Source: SIG588 sp964515215
Lineage (GTDB): Bacteria > Bacillota > Clostridia > Oscillospirales > Acutalibacteraceae
Reading direction: 5' to 3'
NCBI GenBank assembly: GCA_964515215.1
Contig: CAZESL010000003.1
Location: 1-52,255, forward strand
DNA: 52,255 bases
Part shown: positions 43,617 to 52,062 of the stretch, piece after piece
Layout: each line of letters starts with the position of its first letter
Position numbering within the stretch: the stretch's first letter is position 1
The notes under the pieces: generated by a model
What the model saw: only the letters and a program-made list of their open reading frames with translations
Databases searched by the model: none
Told to the model about the DNA's origin: nothing
Translations under genes and position numbers: made by a program

Positions 43617-44573
43617 ATGAGTACTGCCGTAAAAAATTTAAAACAAAAAGCACGTCGGCGTTCCTCGCTCGAAGCGAGACAGCAGAAAGCCTATTGGGTG
43701 TTTTTGATTCCCTTCATTCTCGGCTTCGTCTGTCTGTTTGCCGGCATCTATCTGGATTCGCTCATTTACAGTTTCTGTGAATTGACGATGAAGGGTAAGG
43801 ACGGCTTCACTAAGGAGTTCGTCGGTTTTGCAAACTACGTTACTGCATTGCAGGACGTAGACTACCCCGGTAACATCATCTCCTCCGTCGGCGGCATGAT
43901 CCCCGACGTGCTGATGATCACCTTCTACAGCCTGTTTGTCGCCGTGCTGCTTAACCGCGACATCAAGGGCCGCACTGTGTTCCGTGCGATCTTCTTCGTT
44001 CCCGTTATTCTCGCCACCGGTTTTATGACCAAGGCGGATATGACCAACGTGATCGCCGACAATGCGTGGTCCTCGCTGGGTGACAGCACTGCCGCCAGCG
44101 GCACCATCGCGAACGGTCTGTTCGATTCGCTTGACCTTCAGGAATACATGATGAACATGAGTTTGTCGCCCGCCATTTCGAAGTACGTGGTGGAAGCGGT
44201 CGGAAGCATTTTCGACATCGTGAACAACTCGGGTGTTCAGATGCTGCTGTTCCTTGCGGGTCTGCAATCCATCTCCCCGTCCATCTATGAAGCGTCCGAT
44301 ATCGACGGCGCTTCCGGGTGGGAGACCTTCTGGCTGGTTACCTTCCCGATGATCAGCCCGTACATTCTGGTCAACGTGTTCTACACCGTTGTGGACTCGT
44401 TCACCAAGAGCGATAACGCGATCATGCAGTTGATTCAGGAGCAGAGCTTTAAGTCCAACGCGATGGGCGTTGGTGCCGCGATGGCGTGGTTCTACTTCTT
44501 GGTCGTGGTCATTCTCATCGCGATCATCGTTTCCATTATCAGTAGTTTCATCTACTATCAACAACGTGATTAA
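43617..44573 (+). CDS. Sugar ABC transporter permease (pair 2)
   Basis: This 318-residue six-helix subunit has EAA loop YEASDIDGASGWETFWLVTFP (near residues 223-243). A long basic N-terminus (KNLKQKARRRSSLEARQQK) precedes the first helix. The start has only a modest ribosome binding site (AGAGG at 43604-43608). It is only distantly like the first MalF-type permease of the operon, so it is not a recent duplicate. It pairs with the next gene. Confidence 0.92.
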   Translation: MSTAVKNLKQKARRRSSLEARQQKAYWVFLIPFILGFVCLFAGIYLDSLIYSFCELTMKGKDGFTKEFVGFANYVTALQDVDYPGNIISSVGGMIPDVLMITFYSLFVAVLLNRDIKGRTVFRAIFFVPVILATGFMTKADMTNVIADNAWSSLGDSTAASGTIANGLFDSLDLQEYMMNMSLSPAISKYVVEAVGSIFDIVNNSGVQMLLFLAGLQSISPSIYEASDIDGASGWETFWLVTFPMISPYILVNVFYTVVDSFTKSDNAIMQLIQEQSFKSNAMGVGAAMAWFYFLVVVILIAIIVSIISSFIYYQQRD

Positions 44574-44585
44574 GGAGGGGCGAGC

Positions 44586-45590
44586 ATGAGTGAATTGGTA
44601 AAAGAAGCCAAGGCGCCAAAGGCGAAAAAGGCTGAAGAACGCAAATTCAAAAAGACGCGCACGCCTTTCCGTGAGCGTTTCAACGTGAGCAACGTTGGTA
44701 GTTTGCTCGGTAAGATCTTTATCTACCTTCTGTTGATCGAGATCGCGTTTATCATCGTGTATCCGCTGTTCACCAAACTCAGCGCCTCGCTGATGAGTGA
44801 GCAGGATATGTACGACCGTACGGTGACCTTTATTCCCCGTCATCCGACGCTGGAGAACATCATCGTCGTGTTCCGAGAGTCTTCCTTCCTGAAGGCGCTC
44901 GGCAACACGTTCCTGATCGCCCTCTTGGCGGCGACGTTGCAAACGGCGATCTGCTCCTTCACGGGCTTCGGTCTCGCGAAGTTGAAGTCCCGTTGGGCGA
45001 ACTTGGTGATGGGTATGGTCATTCTGTCGATCCTTATTCCGAACCAGGTCATCCTGATCCCGCTGTACCTGAAGTTCCGTTTCTTCGATATCTTCGGACT
45101 GTACGGATTACTTACAGGTGAGCAAGGCCCGAGTTTGATGAACACACTCTGGCCGATCATCATTCTGTCCATCACGGGCTACGGCTTTAAGAACGGCTTG
45201 TATATCTTCATTATGCGCCAGTTCTACAAGGGCGTTCCCGAAGAATTGGAAGAAGCCGCCTCCATTGACGGCTACGGCACCTTTGCCACCTTCTTCCGCA
45301 TCATTCTGCCGATGGCGATTCCGATGATGATCACCATCTTTATGTTCGCATTTTCCTGGCAGTGGACGGACACCTTCTATTCGGGCATCTTCTTCTCGAA
45401 TTTCAAGGTGTTGGCGAACACCATCTTTACCATGAGCAGTGCAACTTCGGGCCTTACGGGCGGTGCCTTCTCGGCCGCGATGTATTTGCACACGGGTGTG
45501 TTGATGGCCATTACGCCGCTTATCCTCATCTATGTGGTAGCGCAGCGTTGGATCATCGGCGGCATCGAGCGCAGTGGTCTGGTTGGTTAA
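44586..45590 (+). CDS. Carbohydrate ABC transporter permease (pair 2)
   Basis: This 334-residue permease of the MalG type has a charged N-terminal tail (KEAKAPKAKKAEERKFKKTR), six helices and the EAA loop EEAASIDGYGTFATFFRIILP. The ribosome binding site AAGGAGGGG is 5-6 nt before ATG 44586. It is the last gene of the operon and ends 10 nt before a strong terminator. The operon holds two permease pairs but one binding protein and no ATPase, so an ATPase encoded elsewhere (MsmK-like) must energise it. Confidence 0.92.
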   Translation: MSELVKEAKAPKAKKAEERKFKKTRTPFRERFNVSNVGSLLGKIFIYLLLIEIAFIIVYPLFTKLSASLMSEQDMYDRTVTFIPRHPTLENIIVVFRESSFLKALGNTFLIALLAATLQTAICSFTGFGLAKLKSRWANLVMGMVILSILIPNQVILIPLYLKFRFFDIFGLYGLLTGEQGPSLMNTLWPIIILSITGYGFKNGLYIFIMRQFYKGVPEELEEAASIDGYGTFATFFRIILPMAIPMMITIFMFAFSWQWTDTFYSGIFFSNFKVLANTIFTMSSATSGLTGGAFSAAMYLHTGVLMAITPLILIYVVAQRWIIGGIERSGLVG

Positions 45591-45600
45591 TATGTCTTAA

Positions 45601-45633
45601 AAACAGAACTGCCGCAAGGCAGTTCTGTTTTTT
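45601..45633 (+). terminator. Terminator of the large ABC operon
   Basis: A 13-bp perfect stem (45601-45613 with 45618-45630) with GCAA tetraloop ends in six T. Confidence 0.95.
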
Positions 45634-45647
45634 ATGAGGTGATGAGT

Positions 45648-46898
45648 ATGGAAAAAGAAAAACGGCCGCGGCTGTGGACACGGGATTTCACCGTGTTGAC
45701 ACTGGCAACCGCTTTCGGTGCGCTCGGCAATATTGCGGGCGGGTTTGCGCTCTCCTTTTTGGTGTACGATGAGACTGCATCCACCCTTGCCGCGGCACTG
45801 GTGGTGGCGCTGCGGGTGATACCGGGATTTATCATTCCGCTGGTACTCTCACCGCTGATGGACCGCTTTCCCCGTAAACCGTTTTTGGTCGGGTGTGACG
45901 CCGTTTGCGCCGTGGTATATCTGCTTGCGGGATGGTACTTAAAGCAACACGATTTTCAATACGTGTACTACCTGCTCTTTTCCCTGCTGATCTCCTCGCT
46001 CGGCAGTGTGGATCAACTTTCCTATAACGCCATTTTTCCCAAGGTGATCCCCGCAGGCGCGGAAGAGAGAGGATACACCGTCTCGTCGATGCTGTACCCT
46101 GTCCTGATGATGGTAATGATGCCCGTATCGGCATTTTTGTATAAAACCATCGGTGTGGCGAATATCTTGATGATACAAGGTGTGTTTTGCCTTGTGACAA
46201 GTTTTACCGAAAGCCGCGTCCGTATAAAAGAAGAGGTACGGGCGGGTACCAAGCTGTCGTTTAAACAGTGGTGGGGCGATATCCGCGAAGCGATGGAGTA
46301 TTTGAAGCGTGAAAAAGGGTTGCTCGCCATGACGGTGTATTCCGGCACTACCAACGGTATGTTTGCGGGATACGAGCCGATATGGGTCGCCTTTTTCTCC
46401 TCGGCTCCCGGTTTTTCGGTGGCGATGTACAGTTTTTTTGCGGTGGCGGAATTTATCGGGCGTACCCTCGGCGGTATCTTTATTTACAAAAAAGAGATCC
46501 CGCGTGAGCGGAAATACAAACACGCGCTGTTCGTCTACCTTACGTACGATTCCATGGACGCCATTCTGCTGTGGCTGCCGTATCCGCTGATGCTCATCAA
46601 CCGTGCGTTCTGCGGATTCTTGGGGATCCAAAGCGGCACGTTGCGCTACGCCGCTGTCCAAAAGTACATTCCCGATGAAATGCGCGCCCGTATCAATGCC
46701 TTTCAATCGATGGTGTTTTTAGCGTTTGAGGCGGTGTTGTCACTCGGAGTGGGCTTGCTTGGTGAATATCTGGATTACCGCGTGGTCATGTCCGTGTGCG
46801 GTGTGGTCTGTCTCGTGATGTGCCTTTTCACCATCGTGCGCAAGAAGGGCGAGGTGGAAGCCATTTATATGAGCGAAGCGAAAAGTGACGATACGTGA
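45648..46898 (+). CDS. MFS transporter, EntS/MFS_3-like exporter
   Basis: This 416-residue protein has twelve hydrophobic segments. FTVLTLATAFGALGNIAGGFAL and SPLMDRFPRKPFLVGCDAV (loop 2-3, D-R-x-x-R-K) are typical of the MFS_3 group of drug or siderophore exporters. The substrate is unknown. ATG 45648 is preferred: GAGGTG ends 6 nt before it, whereas ATG 45642 lies almost on the ribosome binding site. It begins 15 nt after a strong terminator with no clear promoter of its own, so expression may depend on read-through. Confidence 0.85.
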   Translation: MEKEKRPRLWTRDFTVLTLATAFGALGNIAGGFALSFLVYDETASTLAAALVVALRVIPGFIIPLVLSPLMDRFPRKPFLVGCDAVCAVVYLLAGWYLKQHDFQYVYYLLFSLLISSLGSVDQLSYNAIFPKVIPAGAEERGYTVSSMLYPVLMMVMMPVSAFLYKTIGVANILMIQGVFCLVTSFTESRVRIKEEVRAGTKLSFKQWWGDIREAMEYLKREKGLLAMTVYSGTTNGMFAGYEPIWVAFFSSAPGFSVAMYSFFAVAEFIGRTLGGIFIYKKEIPRERKYKHALFVYLTYDSMDAILLWLPYPLMLINRAFCGFLGIQSGTLRYAAVQKYIPDEMRARINAFQSMVFLAFEAVLSLGVGLLGEYLDYRVVMSVCGVVCLVMCLFTIVRKKGEVEAIYMSEAKSDDT

Positions 46899-46984
46899 GG
46901 ACACGGTAGGGGCGAGGGTATTTCTTCGAAAACGATGTTGTTCGCACGCGGTCAAATGATGTTTTCGCTGCGCGAAAAACGATG

Positions 46985-47257
46985 TGGTGTCCGTTGGACA
47001 CCAATACGGCATCGGATGCCGACGGTAGGGGACGGCGCCTTCGACGTCCCGTTATACGACCGAACACGCACCTACGGTGGGCATTGTAGGGACAGGCGTC
47101 CCCGCCTGTCCGTTCCAATTTGCGCACATTTTCGCGGACGCGCAATGCGCGCCCCTACCGTACAGGTCGTGTTGTGTGCAAAAACTGTTCGCACGGGCAT
47201 GGTGCGTACCGCCCCAATTCGCGCATTTTCCGCGGGCGGCAGATTGCCGCCCCTACC
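46985..47257. repeat. Intergenic block of degenerate palindromic repeats
   Basis: The 574-bp gap 46899-47472 has no convincing gene. It holds a series of perfect short palindromes with differing cores: TGGTGTCC/GGACACCA (46985-47003), CGGCATC/GATGCCG (47007-47021), GGGACG/CGTCCC, GGACAGGCG/CGCCTGTCC (47091-47112 region), and GGGCGGC/GCCGCCC (47234-47252). Two related units, each starting CCAATT.GCGCA and ending GCCCCTACC, lie at about 47115-47159 and 47214-47257. These look like copies of a genome-dispersed intergenic repeat family. Confidence 0.7.
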
Positions 47258-47336
47258 CGCACGGTCGGGTCACGTGCACCCCTGCAAAAGTACGCACCGC
47301 CATCGGACACCCTTCTCCACCTTTGCACGGTGAGAT

Positions 47337-47373
47337 GCAGGCTTTAGATAGAAACTATCTAAAGCCTGCGTTT
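47337..47373 (+). terminator. Strong hairpin, probable terminator
   Basis: A 15-bp perfect stem (47337-47351 with 47355-47369) with AAA loop is followed by GTTTC. The T tract is weak, so termination is probable but not certain. It is the first strong hairpin suited to end the MFS transcript. Confidence 0.55.
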
Positions 47374-47444
47374 CATCGTGTGAATGCCCAAAGAGCGGTG
47401 GAGCGAGGGGCTATCCGTGACGCGCGGTAAACCTACACAAACAG

Positions 47445-47482
47445 ATAACGCACCCGACCAAGGTCGAGTGCGTTATTCTTTT
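47445..47482. terminator. Terminator between the MFS unit and the small XRE gene
   Basis: The 15-bp arms 47445-47459 and 47462-47476 pair with one mismatch. TCTTTT follows on the plus side. The arm overlaps the stop codon of the minus-strand XRE gene, so it may serve both strands. Confidence 0.65.
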
Positions 47483-47673
47483 ACAAATTCCAAAATATCG
47501 CTGACTTCGCAATCTAAGGCGTAGCATAAAGCATCCAACGTTTTGGTGCTGATGGCTTCGCCTTTTTTCATGCGGTGGATCGTGTTGGCGGAGAAGCCTT
47601 GCTTGAAGATGAGTTGATATTCCGTGATTCCCTTTTTGAACAGCGTTTCATAAAACGGCTTGTACGAGATCAT
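47473..47673 (-). CDS. Small XRE-family transcriptional regulator
   Basis: This 66-residue protein is essentially one Cro/C1 helix-turn-helix (ITEYQLIFKQGFSANTIHRM, KKGEAISTKTLDALCYALDC, VSDILEFVKE), like the small XRE regulators common in Firmicutes. The ATG at 47673 is chosen; an in-frame GTG lies 9 nt upstream. The ribosome binding site is weak (GGTGA). It is divergent from the LRR gene, and a palindrome lies in the shared promoter region, so it probably regulates that gene and itself (inference). Confidence 0.85.
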   Translation of the reverse strand: MISYKPFYETLFKKGITEYQLIFKQGFSANTIHRMKKGEAISTKTLDALCYALDCEVSDILEFVKE

Positions 47674-47709
47674 TATTATCACCGATGTTAGTGTACCATA
47701 CTTAATCTC

Positions 47710-47738
47710 TTGACAATACTCAAAATATTGAGTATAAT
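47710..47738 (+). promoter_or_regulatory. Perfect-consensus promoter of the LRR gene with internal palindrome
   Basis: TTGACA (47710-47715) and TATAAT (47733-47738) are 17 bp apart. The spacer carries the palindrome ATACTCAA-AATA-TTGAGTAT (47716-47735), an ideal repressor site. On the minus strand TTGTCA and TACACT, 15 bp apart, may give the opposing promoter of the XRE gene. Confidence 0.85.
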
Positions 47739-47767
47739 GTGGAAAAATAGTTTTGGGAGGATTTTTT

Positions 47768-50700
47768 ATGAAACGGGTGTTATCATTTTTACTGTCGACG
47801 GCACTGTTGTTGACAGCCTTACCGCTGTCATTCGTAACGGCCGGTGGAGGATGGGGCTCGTCCGGTTCTGAGGGATACTACGAGTATTATGTGGAAAGCG
47901 GCGAGTTAAGTATCACCGGTGTGGATCCCGCTATCAGCGGCGATATCGTAATTCCGTCTACACTGGGCGGATGGGAAGTGAAATATCTTAGTTACAAAGC
48001 GTTTGAAGGGTGTACTGCTATCACGGCGGTCACTATCCCCGAGACGGTGACAGACATGGGGGCACGGACGTTTTACGGTTGTACGTCACTGGTGACAGTC
48101 ACCATTCCCAACAGCGTGACCGATATCGGCACTTCGGTGTTTGAAGGTTGCACGGCGCTTACGACAATTGATATTCCCAATAGCGTGACCGATATCGGCG
48201 CTTCGGCATTTAGAGGTTGTACCGCGCTCACGGCTATCACGGTTCCCGATAGTGTGACGAACATAGGTTATTATGCATTCCGTGATTGCACCGCGCTGGC
48301 TTCGATCACGATTCCCGACAGTGTGACAAGCATAGGCGAAGCGTTTGGGGGAACTGCCTATTGTAACGATCCCACCAACTGGGAGAACGGCGTGCTGTAT
48401 ATCGGCAACCATTTGATTGATGTTAAAAGCACGATCAGCGGTCATTATGACATAAAGGATGGTACAAAGACGATTGCAGGAGAAGCATTTTCTCCTTGGT
48501 GTGACTCGCTCACCTCGGTGACTATTCCGGATAGCGTGACAAGTATTGGGACTTCTGCGTTTAGCAATTGTGGCTCGCTTACTTCCGTGACCATTTCCGA
48601 GGGCGTGGAGAGCATCGGAAGCCATGCATTTTACGGTTGCTCTTCACTCACGGCGATCGGCATTCCTGAAAGCGTGACGAGTATCGGACAACAAGCGTTT
48701 CAAGATTGCACCACGCTCGCGACAGTGACTCTGCCCGGCGGTTTAACAAGCCTCGAGAGTTCGACATTCAGAGGCTGTGCTTCGCTCACGTCGGTGACGA
48801 TTCCCGATGGTGTACAAATTATCGAGTGGTCCGCTTTTGAAAACTGTACTTCGCTTACCACCGTAACCATCGGGAGCGGTGTAAGGGATATCTATAGCGA
48901 GGTGTTTGCCGGGTGTGCCGCGTTGACTTCCATCGTGGTGAAGGAAGGTAACACGGTGTATCACAGTGCCGGCAATTGCCTCATCCATACAAGATCCCGC
49001 GAATTGGTGCTTGGCTGCCAAACCAGCGTGATTCCTACCGATGGCAGTGTGACGAGCATTGGTGGGGATGCTTTTTATGGCTGTACGGCACTTACTGCGA
49101 TCGTGATCCCCGACAGTGTGACGAGCATCGGTAACGAGGCATTTTATGGTTGTACTTCTCTAACAGCGATAACCATCGGGAAAAATTTGACGGAAATAGA
49201 CGGCACGGTGTTTTCCGGCTGTACCGCACTTTCTTCCATCGTTGTGGAGGAGGGCAACCCGGTGTATCATAGTGCCGGCAATTGCGTTGTTGATACAGCA
49301 AACCGACAAGTGGTTTTCGGTTGCCGGACCAGTGTGATTCCTAATGACGGCAGTGTCACGAGCATTGGAGATTCGGCATTTGAGGGGTGTGCCGCACTTG
49401 CCGCGATAGTGATTCCCAATAGCGTAACGAGCATTGGAGATTCGGCATTTGCGGGTTGTACGGCACTCACCGCAATAACGATCTCTGACAGTGTGACAAG
49501 CATTGGACACTGGGCATTTAGCAATACGGGATTTTATAACGACACCGCCAATTGGGAAGGTGACGTTCTGTATATCGGCAAGCATTTGATCAAGGCTAAT
49601 TACATATCCGGTGACTATATTGTAAAGGAAGGGACAAAAACCGTTGCAGCGTCTGCCTTTTTCTACTGTGGTGACCTCATATCGGTGACCCTTCCCGCGA
49701 GTTTGATCAGTATTGGAGACGATGCATTTAGAATGTGTACGTCACTCACGGCAGTGACCATCCCCGAGGGAGTGGAAAGTATCGGAGATAGCGCGTTTGC
49801 GAGTTGCGTATCGCTTGCGGCGGTGACGATTCCTGCGAGTGTGAAGAGCATTGGAGATAGTGCCTTTGACTATTGTCCTGCGCTTACGGCAGTAACCATC
49901 CCCGAGGGGGTAACGAGTATCGGAGATAGTGCGTTTGAAAATTGTAGAGCACTGACGACCATAATCATCCCCGACAGTGTGACGAGTATCGGATGGTGGG
50001 CTTTTTACAATACCGGTTATTATAACGATCCTGCCAATTGGCAGAACGGTGTTCTGTATATCGGCAACCATTTGATCGAGGCTGAATACACGCTCAGCGG
50101 TGATTATACCGTGAAAGCAGGTACGAAGACGATTGCACCGCGTGCGTTTTATGAATGCAGTAACCTTACCTCGGTGACGATCCCCAACGGGGTGGTGAGT
50201 ATTGAAGACTATGTGTTTTCGTATTGCGAGTCACTTACGGCGGTGAGCATTCCCATGAGCGTAACGAGTATCGGATACAGGGCATTTTGTGAATGCGATG
50301 CACTTACCGCAGTGACCATCCCCGAAGGAGTGACGAGCATTGGGGATGAGGCGTTTTACTCCTGTTACGCGCTCACCGCGGTAACCATTCCCGTGAGCGT
50401 GACAAACATCGGAGAGAAGGTTTTCGCTTTTTGCCCTTCGCTTGAAACGATGGAAGTGCGCAGCGGAAATGCAAGGTATCACAGTGCGGGAAATTGCTTA
50501 ATTGAAACGGCCAGTAAAACGTTGTTAGCCGGTTGCAATACCGGTGTGATCCCTGCCGACGGTAGCGTGAAACATATCGGTAGCTATGCGTTCTCATTCC
50601 GCACTGCACGTACCTCAGCAACCATTCCTGAAGGTGTGACGAGCATTGGAGATAGTGCATTCTGGGGTTGCAACTCGCTTACCACGGTGACCATTCCCGC

Positions 50701-51256
50701 GAGCGTGACGAGCATCGAATCGAGAGCGTTTTACTCCTGCGATGTGCTCACCGCGGTGGTTATTCCCGCGGGCGTGACAAGTATCGGATGGGGAGCATTT
50801 GAGGATTGCACCTCCCTCGTCTCGGTGACCATTCCCGAAGGTGTGATAAGTATCGGAAGTTGGGCGTTTGAAGGCTGTGATTCACTTGCTACGGTGATCA
50901 TTCCCGCGAGCGTGACGAGCATCGGAGATGACGCGTTTAGGGGGTGCGGCGCACTTGCAAGTATTGAAGTGCAGAGTGGGAACCCGGTGTATCACAGTGC
51001 GGGGAATTGCCTGATCGAAACCGCGAGCAAGACCTTGATCCTCGGTTGCAATACCGGTGTGATTCCCACCGACGGCAGTGTGACGAGTATCGGCGAGGGC
51101 GCGTTTTATGGTTGCGATTCGCTTACTGCGGTAACCATTCCTGCGAGTGTGACGAGTATCGGATACAGGGCATTTTACGGTTGCAGTGCACTTGCGAGTG
51201 TTGAAGTACAAAATGGGAACCCGGGGTTTCCCTCAATTAAAGATACTGTGGGCTGA
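47768..51256 (+). CDS. BspA-like leucine-rich-repeat surface protein, apparently 3'-truncated
   Basis: This 1162-residue exported protein has a signal peptide (1-26) followed almost entirely by 22-24-residue LRR_5/BspA repeats (pattern IPDSVTSIGDSAFEGCTALTAV). Two other modules recur: YHSAGNCLIET..L.GC.TGVIP.DGSV (four copies, near 48955, 49264, 50480 and 50993) and YNDPANWENGVLYIGNHLI (three copies, near 48363, 49534 and 50020). BspA-like proteins bind host matrix or other bacteria. The last unit begins VEVQNGNPG but then reads FPSIKDTVG and stops, where other copies continue VYHSAGNC, and no cell-wall attachment domain follows. ATG 47768 has GGGAGG at 7 nt. Confidence 0.88.
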   Translation: MKRVLSFLLSTALLLTALPLSFVTAGGGWGSSGSEGYYEYYVESGELSITGVDPAISGDIVIPSTLGGWEVKYLSYKAFEGCTAITAVTIPETVTDMGARTFYGCTSLVTVTIPNSVTDIGTSVFEGCTALTTIDIPNSVTDIGASAFRGCTALTAITVPDSVTNIGYYAFRDCTALASITIPDSVTSIGEAFGGTAYCNDPTNWENGVLYIGNHLIDVKSTISGHYDIKDGTKTIAGEAFSPWCDSLTSVTIPDSVTSIGTSAFSNCGSLTSVTISEGVESIGSHAFYGCSSLTAIGIPESVTSIGQQAFQDCTTLATVTLPGGLTSLESSTFRGCASLTSVTIPDGVQIIEWSAFENCTSLTTVTIGSGVRDIYSEVFAGCAALTSIVVKEGNTVYHSAGNCLIHTRSRELVLGCQTSVIPTDGSVTSIGGDAFYGCTALTAIVIPDSVTSIGNEAFYGCTSLTAITIGKNLTEIDGTVFSGCTALSSIVVEEGNPVYHSAGNCVVDTANRQVVFGCRTSVIPNDGSVTSIGDSAFEGCAALAAIVIPNSVTSIGDSAFAGCTALTAITISDSVTSIGHWAFSNTGFYNDTANWEGDVLYIGKHLIKANYISGDYIVKEGTKTVAASAFFYCGDLISVTLPASLISIGDDAFRMCTSLTAVTIPEGVESIGDSAFASCVSLAAVTIPASVKSIGDSAFDYCPALTAVTIPEGVTSIGDSAFENCRALTTIIIPDSVTSIGWWAFYNTGYYNDPANWQNGVLYIGNHLIEAEYTLSGDYTVKAGTKTIAPRAFYECSNLTSVTIPNGVVSIEDYVFSYCESLTAVSIPMSVTSIGYRAFCECDALTAVTIPEGVTSIGDEAFYSCYALTAVTIPVSVTNIGEKVFAFCPSLETMEVRSGNARYHSAGNCLIETASKTLLAGCNTGVIPADGSVKHIGSYAFSFRTARTSATIPEGVTSIGDSAFWGCNSLTTVTIPASVTSIESRAFYSCDVLTAVVIPAGVTSIGWGAFEDCTSLVSVTIPEGVISIGSWAFEGCDSLATVIIPASVTSIGDDAFRGCGALASIEVQSGNPVYHSAGNCLIETASKTLILGCNTGVIPTDGSVTSIGEGAFYGCDSLTAVTIPASVTSIGYRAFYGCSALASVEVQNGNPGFPSIKDTVG

Positions 51257-51312
51257 ATCAATCCGTGCGATACATTGCTTACGAAAAATAACAAGTATTG
51301 CGAGGAATGAAA

Positions 51313-51651
51313 ATGAACACTATCAAATGCAAGTATAATTGGGACGATGGAACGGTAGAATTGCTGTTTTCGGACGGCACGACGGTTGCTTTGCTGTGTA
51401 AAGGCATAGAAGCCGATTTGAGCATCGGTATCAAGGCACAAGGAAAACTGAACGCCCTCAAGGTGGAAAAGCCGTCAGAATATGCTGTGATGGCGTTAAA
51501 TGGCACTCTGCAAGCCTACTGCGACACCATAGACCGTTCCGACAGCACGAGCCAAAACACGCTCTACGAGCAGTACAAAGAGCGTTATCCCGATATGAGC
51601 GACGAGCAGATACGAAGCCTTGTCCGTGAATGTCAGATGTACGAGGAATGA
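51313..51651 (+). CDS. Small protein of unknown function, DUF6061-like pattern
   Basis: This 112-residue soluble protein opens with a beta-rich stretch (IKCKYNWDDGTVELLFSDGTTVALLC). It continues with EYAVMALNGTLQAYCDTID and a helical acidic C-terminus (ERYPDMSDEQIRSLVRECQMYEE). The layout recalls DUF6061 proteins from mobile elements, from memory only. ATG 51313 has GAGGAA at 4 nt. It lies 56 bp after the broken LRR gene and 9 bp before the next small gene, so the two probably form a unit. AT-richer than the LRR gene. Confidence 0.6.
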   Translation: MNTIKCKYNWDDGTVELLFSDGTTVALLCKGIEADLSIGIKAQGKLNALKVEKPSEYAVMALNGTLQAYCDTIDRSDSTSQNTLYEQYKERYPDMSDEQIRSLVRECQMYEE

Positions 51652-51660
51652 GGTGGGCGT

Positions 51661-51939
51661 ATGGCAAAGATAATTAAAACCATTGAAAATGCTACGCTCG
51701 TTTCGGTAGAGCAGCTTGACGACAGAAACATTAACGAGTGGGATTGGCGGTGTAAATTCGTAGGCTGTAAAGGAAAGCTATACATAGGCGAAAGTCAGCA
51801 CAAAAACATTGGTAAACGATTTATAATGTTGACCGACAACAAGGATTTTCGGCTGACAACGGGATACGGCGAAATAGAGAAAACTGAGGAATACATCACC
51901 ATTACCACTAAAAGCAGTAAATACATATTTAAAATCTAA
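51661..51939 (+). CDS. Small protein of unknown function
   Basis: I do not recognise this 92-residue protein. It is charged, soluble and mostly beta-strand by appearance (NEWDWRCKFVGCKGKLYIGES, EYITITTKSSKYIFKI), with two cysteines near residue 30-36. The GAGGTGGG ribosome binding site lies 3-4 nt upstream, overlapping the end of the previous gene. A strong terminator follows 7 nt after the stop codon. Confidence 0.6.
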   Translation: MAKIIKTIENATLVSVEQLDDRNINEWDWRCKFVGCKGKLYIGESQHKNIGKRFIMLTDNKDFRLTTGYGEIEKTEEYITITTKSSKYIFKI

Positions 51940-51945
51940 CAGACT

Positions 51946-51986
51946 TTTAATGGCAATCCGAGAAGATCGGGTTGCCATTAAATTTT
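51946..51986 (+). terminator. Terminator after the small-gene pair
   Basis: An 11-bp perfect stem (51946-51956 with 51972-51982), extended inside by CCGA/TCGG, is followed by TTTT. Confidence 0.9.
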
Positions 51987-52027
51987 CCAAACAATTTGTG
52001 AAACTATCGTGATTTTGGTAAAACTAC

Positions 52028-52056
52028 TTGTAAAATAAGGGGAAATGTGATATACT
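52028..52056 (+). promoter_or_regulatory. Promoter of the terminal structured RNA
   Basis: TTGTAA (52028-52033) and TATACT (52051-52056) are 17 bp apart. The predicted start is about 52062-52063, exactly at the first base of the closing stem of the following RNA element. Confidence 0.7.
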
Positions 52057-52062
52057 ATGTAA

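Noticed and set aside
46935..47430. Overlapping short frames downstream of the MFS gene
   Set aside because: They run through palindromic repeats, are rich in Arg, Pro and Cys, and have no start signals.
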